From Nitrospinae bacterium CG11_big_fil_rev_8_21_14_0_20_56_8 (GTDB lineage Bacteria; Nitrospinota; Nitrospinia; Nitrospinales; VA-1): a DNA stretch of 5,307 bases. Numbering within the stretch: the stretch's first letter is position 1; the number at the start of each line of letters is the position of its first letter. Positions 1-5,307 of this stretch are shown here, piece by piece. Made by a program: the position numbers and the translations under genes. The notes under the pieces are model-generated. The model worked only from the letters and a program-made list of their open reading frames with translations, did not search any database and was not told where the DNA came from. The stretch spans positions 5,894-11,200 of the forward strand of contig PCWF01000213.1 of NCBI GenBank assembly GCA_002796165.1. Direction: 5' to 3'.

Positions 1-5
1 CAACA

Positions 6-1217
6 TCACCGAAGCGTCTCTTCCGGATTCAGGTAGGCCGCCTTCCTCGCGGGCTGAATTCCGAAGACCAGCCCGACCAGGGTTGAAAAGAACAAGGCCA
101 GGGCAAAGGGTTCCCAGGTGACGCGAGTGGGAATGGGGCTGAAATTTTGCAGTCCGATGGAAATGCCGAGTCCCAAACCTACTCCCAGCATCCCCCCCAG
201 GAGGGAAACAAAAATCGACTCGAACAGGAACTGGGAAATAATGTCGGAGCGCCGGGCGCCGAAACACCGCCGAACCCCGATCTCGCGGATTCGTTCGCGA
301 ATGGAAACCAGGAGAATGTTCATGATGACGATCCCCCCGACCAGGAGGGAGACCGTGGAAATCAGGACCAACATCCGGTTGAGAGCCTGCGCGGACTGGG
401 TCACCCATTCCATGATGCCCTCGGGCGTGATGAAGCGAAAGTCGTCCGCGGCGATCGGCGACAGGCCGTGGTTCCTCCGCAAAAGTTGCGTCACATCCAG
501 CATGGTCTTGGATACCAGGGAGGGACTCAGGGCCATGACCTTGATGCTGTGCAGGTAGGTTTTATTGAACAACCGGGACATGGACGTATTGAGGGGGATC
601 AAGGTCCGGTCGTCAGGATCATACCCGCTTTCGGTGAGCCCCTTTTCCTCAAGCAGACCCACCACCTCGAAGAACACCTGGCCCAAGCGGATCTCCTTGC
701 CAATGGGGTCAACCTCTCGCGGGAAGAGTTTTTTGGCGGGAGTGGCGCCCAACACGATGACCCGGGTCTTGCGCCGCATGTCGTCGGCGTTCAGGAACCG
801 GCCGTCCCAGAGGTTCCATCCGCGGGAAAGGATCCAATCGGGGGTGACCCCGTACACGCGGGTGCTGGTGTTCTGGTCCCGGTACACCAGCCGCATGGTT
901 TCCCGCTGGTGGGGAACGACCAGGCGCACCGAGGCCAGGGCGGCGATGTCATCCGCATCCTCCAGGGTCAGACTGGTGACGTTCTGCGACTTGGGGAAGA
1001 ACAGGCGGCCTCCCCCGGCCAGCACGGAGAACGAGTCGGGCCCGAACCCCATTTCGGTAATGCGGTCGAGCACTTTACCCTTGGTTCCTTCGCCAATCGA
1101 GACGATGACCGTCATCGAGGCGATGCCGATGATGACCCCGAGGGTCATCAGCACCGTGTTGCCCTTATGACGCAGAAGCCCCAACAGCGCCTGCTTGAGA
1201 TTGCGGAATATTCGCAT
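6..1217 (-). CDS. MacB-type ABC transporter permease (FtsX-like)
   Basis: This is the inner-membrane subunit of a MacAB-type exporter, 403 aa and apparently complete, ending in TGA. The layout is that of the MacB/FtsX family. A short cytoplasmic amphipathic N-terminus (1-20) precedes TM1 (about 22-41, with LGVIIGIASM). A large periplasmic domain (about 43-280, MacB_PCD-like) follows, then TM2 (281-305), TM3 (329-356) and TM4 (370-388). The cytoplasmic stretch after TM2, RERIREIGVRRCFGARR (307-323), is the family hallmark that contacts the ATPase. The C-terminus, PARKAAYLNPEETLR, matches the usual family ending. The ATPase is a separate gene upstream, unlike E. coli MacB where both are fused. 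The ATG at 1217 has no clear Shine-Dalgarno and lies inside the ATPase gene. A GTG at 1154 has a better site but would remove the family-typical N-terminal helix, so I prefer 1217. The substrate (macrolide, peptide, lipid or other) cannot be read from the sequence. Confidence 0.93.
   Translation of the reverse strand: MRIFRNLKQALLGLLRHKGNTVLMTLGVIIGIASMTVIVSIGEGTKGKVLDRITEMGFGPDSFSVLAGGGRLFFPKSQNVTSLTLEDADDIAALASVRLVVPHQRETMRLVYRDQNTSTRVYGVTPDWILSRGWNLWDGRFLNADDMRRKTRVIVLGATPAKKLFPREVDPIGKEIRLGQVFFEVVGLLEEKGLTESGYDPDDRTLIPLNTSMSRLFNKTYLHSIKVMALSPSLVSKTMLDVTQLLRRNHGLSPIAADDFRFITPEGIMEWVTQSAQALNRMLVLISTVSLLVGGIVIMNILLVSIRERIREIGVRRCFGARRSDIISQFLFESIFVSLLGGMLGVGLGLGISIGLQNFSPIPTRVTWEPFALALFFSTLVGLVFGIQPARKAAYLNPEETLR
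1162..1166 (-). promoter_or_regulatory. Shine-Dalgarno-like AAGGG at the end of the ATPase gene
   Basis: The minus strand reads AAGGG, overlapping the last two bases of the ATPase TAA stop. It sits seven bases before an in-frame GTG at 1154, codon 22 of the permease. It could support an alternative permease start, whereas the ATG at 1217 lacks such a site. The match is real, but its use is uncertain. Confidence 0.3.
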
Positions 1218-1887
1218 GGTCGGAAACGATCTGCCCGTCGCGGATCGTCAGCACCCGGCGGGCATGGTTGGCCACGGTCGGGTCGTGAGTGATGATAATG
1301 ATGGTGCGTCCTTCCCGGTTCAACTGATCCAGGAACTTCATGATCTCCGCCCCATTCTTCGAATCGAGGTTGCCGGTGGGTTCGTCGGCCAGAATGATCC
1401 GCGGATCGTTGACGAGGGATCGGGCAATGGTCACGCGCTGTTGCTCCCCGCCGGACAACTGACCGGGAGTGTGATGCATCCGGTGACCCAGTCCCACCTT
1501 GTCGAGAACTTCTTCAACGATCCGCTTCGCGTCTTTGGGGGGTTTGCGGCAATACAGGAGCGGCATCATGACATTATCGAACGCGGTTACCCCCCGCAAC
1601 AGGTGAAACGCCTGGAACACAAACCCGATCTTCTCGTTGCGTATGTTGGACAACTCGCGGTCGTTGAGTTCCTCGACCTCTTCCCCATCGAGGATGTAAA
1701 CTCCGCTCGTCGGTTGGGCGAGACATCCCATGATGGTCATGAGGGTGCTCTTCCCCGCGCCGGAAGGCCCGATAATGCTCACGTACTCCCCTTTCTGAAT
1801 ATGCAGGGAAACACCCTTCAGGACCCGGGTTTCGAAACCCACGTTCTTGTACACCTTGCTGATATCCCGCATTTCGATCAGGTTCAT
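1165..1887 (-). CDS. ABC transporter ATP-binding protein (MacB/LolD family)
   Basis: This is the cytoplasmic ATPase that powers the adjoining permease, 240 aa and ending in TAA. All ABC motifs are present and intact: Walker A GPSGAGKST (40-48), Q-loop Q92, signature LSGGEQQR (144-151), Walker B IILADEP with catalytic E169, D-loop GNLD (172-175) and switch H201. The segment after Walker A and the ADEPTGNLDS stretch are typical of the LolD/MacB/FtsE group. The start is the ATG at 1887, which begins MNLIEMRDIS and overlaps the adaptor stop as ATGA. The frame stays open upstream to 2013, but those 42 extra residues are low-quality sequence antisense to nothing and simply overlap the adaptor gene in another frame. 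A weak AGG lies 9 bases before the ATG. The catalytic fold ends near residue 222. The last 17 or so residues, rich in Ala, Gly and Ser, are encoded within the overlap with the permease. Confidence 0.95.
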   Translation of the reverse strand: MNLIEMRDISKVYKNVGFETRVLKGVSLHIQKGEYVSIIGPSGAGKSTLMTIMGCLAQPTSGVYILDGEEVEELNDRELSNIRNEKIGFVFQAFHLLRGVTAFDNVMMPLLYCRKPPKDAKRIVEEVLDKVGLGHRMHHTPGQLSGGEQQRVTIARSLVNDPRIILADEPTGNLDSKNGAEIMKFLDQLNREGRTIIIITHDPTVANHARRVLTIRDGQIVSDHANIPQSQAGAVGASAS

Positions 1888-3200
1888 TGCCGTCTGCCTG
1901 GTCCACCGGGCCCCTTGTTTCCGTTTTCGCCCAATTCGGGTTTCTTCGGCAGACCCACCTGTTCCCCTTCGTTCAAGCCCGACGTCACCTCGATCACCTG
2001 ATCTTCCCTCCACCCGGTTTCGATGGTCTTTTCCACCAGCTTATCCCTCTCCCGCACCACGGCGAAGGTTTTCTTTCCTTCCCGCTTGACCGCCCGCTTG
2101 GGAATGACCCGCACGTCCTTGTGAACGCCGGTGGTGATCACCACGTTCGCGGTCATTTCGGGCCGAAGAAGCTGGATCGCCTCCTTGTCGATTTCCAGGA
2201 TGACCTCGTAGTTGACCACGTTGTCCTTGATCACGGCCTTGGGATGGATTTCGCGAACCACGCTTTTGAAAAATTTTTCCGGGTAGGTGTCCACGGTGAA
2301 CAAGGCCTGTTGTCCCATCTTGACGCGGCCAATATCGGTTTCGTCGACGTAGGTGGTCACCTCCAGCTTGCTAAGATCCAGCAGGTTCACAAAGGTGGGC
2401 GCGCTGAGGCTGGCCACCACCGTTTCCCCCTCCTGGGTGGAAATGAAGGCCACGATGCCGCTCATGGAAGCTTTGATGGTGGCATAGGATAATTGGGTCT
2501 CGCCCTCCATCAGGTTGGCACGGGCTCTTTCGACCCGGGCCCTGGCCAGTTGAGCATCCATCTTCACCTGGGTCTGCTGGAGCTTCAACTGCTCCTGCGA
2601 CAGCTTGATCTTGGACTGGAGCACTTCCACCTCTTCGAGCGCCTGATCCACCACCGTGTCGGAGACCACTCCCTTCTCGTTCAACTCGGTGTTGCGCTTG
2701 AACATTTTCTCCGCCAGCCGAAGCTGGGTGTTCAGTTGCTCGATCTCGGCTCGGTCCTTGTTGACCTCGAGCGGGCCTTCCTGGACAATTTTCTCCAGGC
2801 TCGCTTCGCCTTCCAGAAGCTCCGCGCGCAGGCGGGAAACCCGCGCCGCCATGTCCTCATGCTCGATGACGGCAATGGTATCCCCTTCCTTCACATAATC
2901 GCCGATCTTGACCTTCAACTCCTGCAACTGGCCGGAAACCCGGGCCCCGATCTTTACCTCCGCGCCGGTCTTCAACGTCACGGTTCCCGTCGCAAGAACT
3001 TTCTGGTGCACATCCCGTTTTTGCACCAGCTCGAAATCAAAATCTTCGGCCTTGAGTTTATTCTGTTTTCCTCCCCCTCCGGTCAACCCTTTCAGCCCCC
3101 TGGTCAAAAAAGTAAGCTGACCGGAATTCAACAACCAGGCAGAAAGCCCCAAAAAAACCGCGAGAAGTACGAAAAAACGACCTCGCCCCGATATTTTCAT
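1884..3200 (-). CDS. MacA/HlyD-like periplasmic adaptor subunit
   Basis: This is a membrane-fusion (adaptor) protein, 438 aa, that would link the inner-membrane ABC motor to an outer-membrane channel. An N-terminal anchor (about 8-27) follows the basic MKISGRGR. There is no lipobox cysteine, so anchoring is by an uncleaved helix or signal rather than by lipid. A Gly-rich linker GGGGK (41-45) follows. Next are the first lipoyl half (about 76-115, with VSGQLQELKVKIGDYVKEGD), a long Glu/Lys/Gln-rich alpha-hairpin (about 116-235) and the second lipoyl half (about 236-262, ATIKASMSGIV). The beta-barrel (about 275-355) and membrane-proximal domain (about 356-415) come last. The tail GENGNKGPGGPGRRQ is probably disordered. 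The gene is first in a three-gene operon and overlaps the ATPase start by four bases. ATG at 3200 is chosen; a TTG codon directly before it (3203) could also serve. The domain order fits MacA better than RND adaptors because of its ABC neighbours. The partner channel is not in the window. Confidence 0.93.
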   Translation of the reverse strand: MKISGRGRFFVLLAVFLGLSAWLLNSGQLTFLTRGLKGLTGGGGKQNKLKAEDFDFELVQKRDVHQKVLATGTVTLKTGAEVKIGARVSGQLQELKVKIGDYVKEGDTIAVIEHEDMAARVSRLRAELLEGEASLEKIVQEGPLEVNKDRAEIEQLNTQLRLAEKMFKRNTELNEKGVVSDTVVDQALEEVEVLQSKIKLSQEQLKLQQTQVKMDAQLARARVERARANLMEGETQLSYATIKASMSGIVAFISTQEGETVVASLSAPTFVNLLDLSKLEVTTYVDETDIGRVKMGQQALFTVDTYPEKFFKSVVREIHPKAVIKDNVVNYEVILEIDKEAIQLLRPEMTANVVITTGVHKDVRVIPKRAVKREGKKTFAVVRERDKLVEKTIETGWREDQVIEVTSGLNEGEQVGLPKKPELGENGNKGPGGPGRRQ

Positions 3201-3209
3201 CAAAATTTT

Positions 3210-3215
3210 TCCTTT
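3210..3215 (-). promoter_or_regulatory. Ribosome binding site of the adaptor gene
   Basis: The minus strand reads AAAGGA here. Nine bases separate it from the ATG at 3200 and six from the TTG at 3203, so spacing alone does not exclude either start. ATG is preferred because it is the stronger start codon. Confidence 0.6.
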
Positions 3216-3231
3216 GGATCTTATCTAATTA

Positions 3232-3237
3232 ATTCTA
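3232..3237 (-). promoter_or_regulatory. Candidate -10 element for the exporter operon
   Basis: Read on the minus strand this is TAGAAT, five of six matches to the sigma-70-type -10 consensus. It lies 31 bases before the adaptor ATG, which would leave a short leader carrying the AAAGGA ribosome binding site. The -35 position is poor: the best fit at 16-17 bases spacing is GTGAAG or CGTGAA near 3254-3260. The promoter is therefore either weak, activator-dependent or misassigned. Confidence 0.35.
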
Positions 3238-3284
3238 ACATAACCGAAAGGGACTTCACGATCGTTCCTGTCCGCCAAAACCTT

Positions 3285-3307
3285 TTGATTTATTGGATTA
3301 TTATACA
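3285..3307 (+). promoter_or_regulatory. Weak candidate promoter for the AsmA-like gene
   Basis: TTGATT (3285-3290) resembles a -35 box and TATACA (3302-3307) a -10 box, but only 11 bases separate them, well below the usual 16-18. The AT-rich stretch probably contains the promoter, yet I cannot place the boxes with confidence. Confidence 0.2.
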
Positions 3308-3339
3308 TTTCATCCATCGGCGGAAATCAGCCCGGACTT

Positions 3340-3343
3340 GAGG
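3340..3343 (+). promoter_or_regulatory. Ribosome binding site of the AsmA-like gene
   Basis: GAGG lies five bases before the ATG at 3349, a good Shine-Dalgarno match at suitable spacing. It fixes this ATG as the start. The next in-frame ATG is well past the membrane helix and would lose the anchor. Confidence 0.65.
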
Positions 3344-3348
3344 ACCCC

Positions 3349-5307
3349 ATGGCCGCTACGGAAAATAAAAATCCATCGTTTCCACCCCTGTTCCCAGGTC
3401 CTCCCCGCAAACGGCCCCGCAAGCGGTTTCAGGTCCTGTTTGGCGGCCTCTTTATCCTGGCGGCCCTGCTCGTCCTGGCCCTGTACCTGATCCCGGTCAA
3501 CTCCTACCGGGGGCCCATCGCCGAGGGGATGTCCCGCGCAACCGGTCTCGCCGTGGAGATCGGTTCACTCAACCTGAGTCTTTGGCACGGTCTGGATCTG
3601 GAGTGCCGCGAGCTTAAGATTTATACCCCGGATCGGGACCGCCAACTGTTTTCCCTGGAAACCCTGTTCCTCGATGTCGAATTGATCCCCCTCCTGCAAA
3701 AAAAGGTGCGGGTCAAAAGTGCATCCCTGGTCAAACCCGTGGTTCAGATCTACCCCGCGCCCAAGGCTCCGGAAACGCCGGCCGAATCCACGTCCGAAAA
3801 AACCCCTGAAAAACTGACCCCCGAGCAATTCAGGTTCAAAACCGTACAGCACGCTCTCAAAAAAACCGAGTTGAACCTGGAAAACATAACCGTCACCCAG
3901 GGACGGGTGATCCTTGTTGCGGCATCGGGAAACGCGGAACAGAACGTTTCCATCGACGTTTCAACCCGCATCTCCGTCCACCGCTCCCCCGAAAACAAGA
4001 TGGACCTGCGGGTGGACACATTTGAAATCCGCCACGATAAACTGGCGGCGCATGGACACATGGAAGGAAAAGACCTTCTGGGGAAATCCCCGCTTCTCGA
4101 AGCCGAAGTTGAGAGCGACCCTTTCGCACTTGCAGATTTACTTGAATTGGGCTCCTTGATCCCGGCCGAAACGCAAACTCTTCTGCAAAACCAGGTCGCC
4201 GGGAATTTGAATCGGGTCATGGTTCACACCGAGGTGCCCCTGCTACAGGTCCACAATCTTTCCACTCTCCTGCAACACGGAACCGGAAACCTGTCGGTTA
4301 ACGCCGATTCCCTCACCTTGAACCTTCCCCAGGGTACCCTGGGGATGACCCAGATCGAGGGGCAGGGAAACTGGAAGGCCAACCGGGTGAATCATTCGCT
4401 GGAAGCCGCTGTGGGGGAAGGCTGGATCAAAAGTAAAGGCGAGACCGGCCTCGCGGCGGACGGGAAACCGGTGTATTTGAACACCCTCGTCGAACTGGAC
4501 CGGGCGGATCTGGCGCAATTGAAACCGAAAGAGGACAACGATTTTACTCCCACGGCGGGACGGCTTTCGGGGGAAATCCACCTGGATGGCCCCCTCCCCC
4601 CCTCCGATGCCCCCTTGGACGGCCTAAACCTGAAGGGGAACCTCGTGGCCACCAATCTTTTCCTGGGCTACCCGCAAACCCAGTACGGTGCCGACAAAAT
4701 CACGCTGGAGGTGAAGCAACCCTCGATCCCGGCCCGGTTTCAGGGAACCCTGGTTCTGGAGCAGGCCCATCTAAAAAAAATCGCATTCAAGAAAATGGCG
4801 GCCGATTTCCGGGTCACGCCGGAGAAGATCGAAATCGCAGAAACACAATGGGAGCCCAACCATGGAACCCTTTTGATGTCGGGTCAATTCCTTCCTGCCG
4901 ACTCCACCTATTCCCTCAAATTTTCGGGCCACCAACTGGAAGGCCGGGACTGGCTCCCCGAATCGGTATCGGGGCAGGTCAATCTGGAAGGACATCTCGC
5001 CGGCGGACTCAAAAGTTTTCACGAAGCCCAAAACCGGGGGGAAAAACCCACGGTCAATGCGATCCTGCGGGATGCGAACGGCGGCTTCAAACTCGACCTG
5101 CTGGATGGCGGGCTGTTGCAACTGGGCCTGCTGGAGTCGGTGCTCAAACTGCTCAATCCCCATACCCTCATTACCGCCCGGAAGGAGGGGTTGAATTATG
5201 ACCGGATCGGCGGCGATTTCGCGATCAAAGACGGGATTCTCACGACCGGAAATTTCCTCATGGACGGCCCCACCCTGCGGTTTCGCGCACAAGCCATGGC
5301 CGACTTT
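3349..5307 (+). CDS. AsmA-like envelope protein, 3' end beyond window
   Basis: This is a partial gene, open for 653 codons to the window edge with no stop. I translated it directly from the ATG at 3349, which has a GAGG five bases upstream. The N-terminus is Pro-rich and ends in a basic patch (RKRPRKRF, about 20-27). One hydrophobic helix follows (about 28-50), which predicts a cytoplasmic N-terminus and a periplasmic remainder. Residues 51-135 resemble the AsmA N-terminal region: a helix with RATGLAVEIGSLNLSLWHGL, then strand-rich sequence. A Pro/Glu/Lys linker spans about 137-159. The rest alternates short beta strands with turns. Near the end, LLDGGLLQLGLLESVLKLLN (584-603) followed by IGGDFAIKDGILTTGNFLMD looks like an AsmA-type C-terminal domain. 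Proteins of this superfamily (AsmA, YhdP, TamB) act in inner-to-outer membrane lipid movement and envelope homeostasis. Assigning this member to a specific role would be inference. It is transcribed away from the exporter operon. Confidence 0.82.
   Translation, partial: MAATENKNPSFPPLFPGPPRKRPRKRFQVLFGGLFILAALLVLALYLIPVNSYRGPIAEGMSRATGLAVEIGSLNLSLWHGLDLECRELKIYTPDRDRQLFSLETLFLDVELIPLLQKKVRVKSASLVKPVVQIYPAPKAPETPAESTSEKTPEKLTPEQFRFKTVQHALKKTELNLENITVTQGRVILVAASGNAEQNVSIDVSTRISVHRSPENKMDLRVDTFEIRHDKLAAHGHMEGKDLLGKSPLLEAEVESDPFALADLLELGSLIPAETQTLLQNQVAGNLNRVMVHTEVPLLQVHNLSTLLQHGTGNLSVNADSLTLNLPQGTLGMTQIEGQGNWKANRVNHSLEAAVGEGWIKSKGETGLAADGKPVYLNTLVELDRADLAQLKPKEDNDFTPTAGRLSGEIHLDGPLPPSDAPLDGLNLKGNLVATNLFLGYPQTQYGADKITLEVKQPSIPARFQGTLVLEQAHLKKIAFKKMAADFRVTPEKIEIAETQWEPNHGTLLMSGQFLPADSTYSLKFSGHQLEGRDWLPESVSGQVNLEGHLAGGLKSFHEAQNRGEKPTVNAILRDANGGFKLDLLDGGLLQLGLLESVLKLLNPHTLITARKEGLNYDRIGGDFAIKDGILTTGNFLMDGPTLRFRAQAMADF

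Larger units (their letters stand above)
3204..3348. promoter_or_regulatory. Divergent intergenic region between exporter operon and AsmA-like gene
   Basis: These 145 bases separate two outward-facing genes and must carry both promoters unless the transcripts start inside coding sequence. The region is clearly richer in A and T than the flanking genes, most strongly at 3204-3240 and 3277-3312. It contains no credible small gene, tRNA or strong hairpin. A six-base inverted pair, TCCGCC (3271-3276) and GGCGGA (3319-3324), flanks the AT-rich stretch, but it is short enough to be chance. Confidence 0.7.

Noticed and set aside
147..1292. A 381-codon open frame on the plus strand opposite the permease gene.
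   Set aside because: It is antisense to a well-supported gene. Its translation is rich in His, Gln, Gly and Asp without hydrophobic or domain structure, the usual look of a shadow frame in GC-rich codon usage.
1195..2001. A 268-codon plus-strand open frame opposite the ATPase.
   Set aside because: It is antisense to intact ABC motifs, has no recognisable domain, and is a shadow of the same kind.
1888..2013. A 42-residue N-terminal extension of the ATPase.
   Set aside because: It overlaps the adaptor coding end in another frame, reads as charged low-complexity sequence and does not belong to the ABC fold. The ATGA start at 1887 gives the family-typical N-terminus.
3218..3237. AATTAATT-centred AT-rich patch considered as a regulator palindrome.
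   Set aside because: Only the short central AT core is symmetrical and the flanks do not pair; it is more simply the -10 region.
3271..3324. Inverted pair TCCGCC and GGCGGA flanking the AT-rich part of the intergenic region, considered as an operator or stem.
   Set aside because: There are only six matching bases separated by 42, with mismatches directly outside; this is readily expected by chance.
1887..3341. Two nearly back-to-back plus-strand open frames (1887-2492 and 2493-3341) opposite the adaptor.
   Set aside because: They lie in the antisense of a protein with complete adaptor domain order. Their head-to-tail arrangement only reflects an in-frame stop between two open stretches, and neither shows a domain or a good ribosome binding site.
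3565..5292. Several minus-strand open frames opposite the AsmA-like gene, including one of 173 codons near the right edge.
   Set aside because: The plus-strand frame is continuous for 653 codons with good start signals and recognisable architecture, so the opposite frames are shadows.
1..5307. Search for CRISPR arrays, tRNAs, insertion sequences, attachment sites and tandem repeats.
   Set aside because: No repeated spacer pattern, cloverleaf, transposase, terminal inverted repeat or direct repeat was seen; almost all bases are accounted for by four coding regions.

Overview
The window reads as a stretch of Gram-negative chromosome. It encodes a periplasmic adaptor and an AsmA-like envelope protein, both of which presuppose a periplasm and outer membrane. 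Base composition looks moderately GC-rich, by eye somewhat above 55%. Genes are packed tightly, and no transposase, integrase, tRNA or repeat array is visible. The lineage cannot be fixed from the sequence alone; a deltaproteobacterial or Nitrospinota-type bacterium is a guess.

Left and centre, minus strand (positions 3200 down to 6): a compact three-gene operon for a MacAB-type tripartite exporter. Transcription runs right to left. First comes a membrane-anchored adaptor (MacA/HlyD-like, 438 aa), then a stand-alone ABC ATPase (MacB/LolD-like, 240 aa), then a four-helix MacB-type permease (403 aa). The adaptor stop and ATPase start share an ATGA. The ATPase and permease genes overlap by 53 bases, so translation is probably coupled throughout. 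No outer-membrane TolC-like channel is in view; it may lie beyond the left edge or elsewhere in the genome.

Centre, 3204-3348: a 145-bp divergent intergenic region, the only non-coding stretch apart from the first five bases. It is AT-rich relative to the genes and holds credible ribosome binding sites for both flanking genes. It also holds a good -10-like hexamer for the exporter operon and a much weaker promoter candidate for the rightward gene.

Right, plus strand (3349 to the window end): a 653-codon open fragment of a large AsmA-like protein. It has a basic N-terminus, one membrane anchor, a long periplasmic beta-rich region and the start of an AsmA-type C-terminal domain. The gene has no stop inside the window, so its 3' end is missing.

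Working together: the ATPase and permease should form the inner-membrane mechanotransmission motor and the adaptor should bridge it to an outer-membrane channel. The divergent AsmA-like protein belongs to a superfamily linked to lipid transport and outer-membrane homeostasis, so an envelope-related role for the locus is plausible but inferred. I found no convincing novel system. The most notable points are the 53-base gene overlap with a competing internal start, and the exporter/AsmA divergent pairing.
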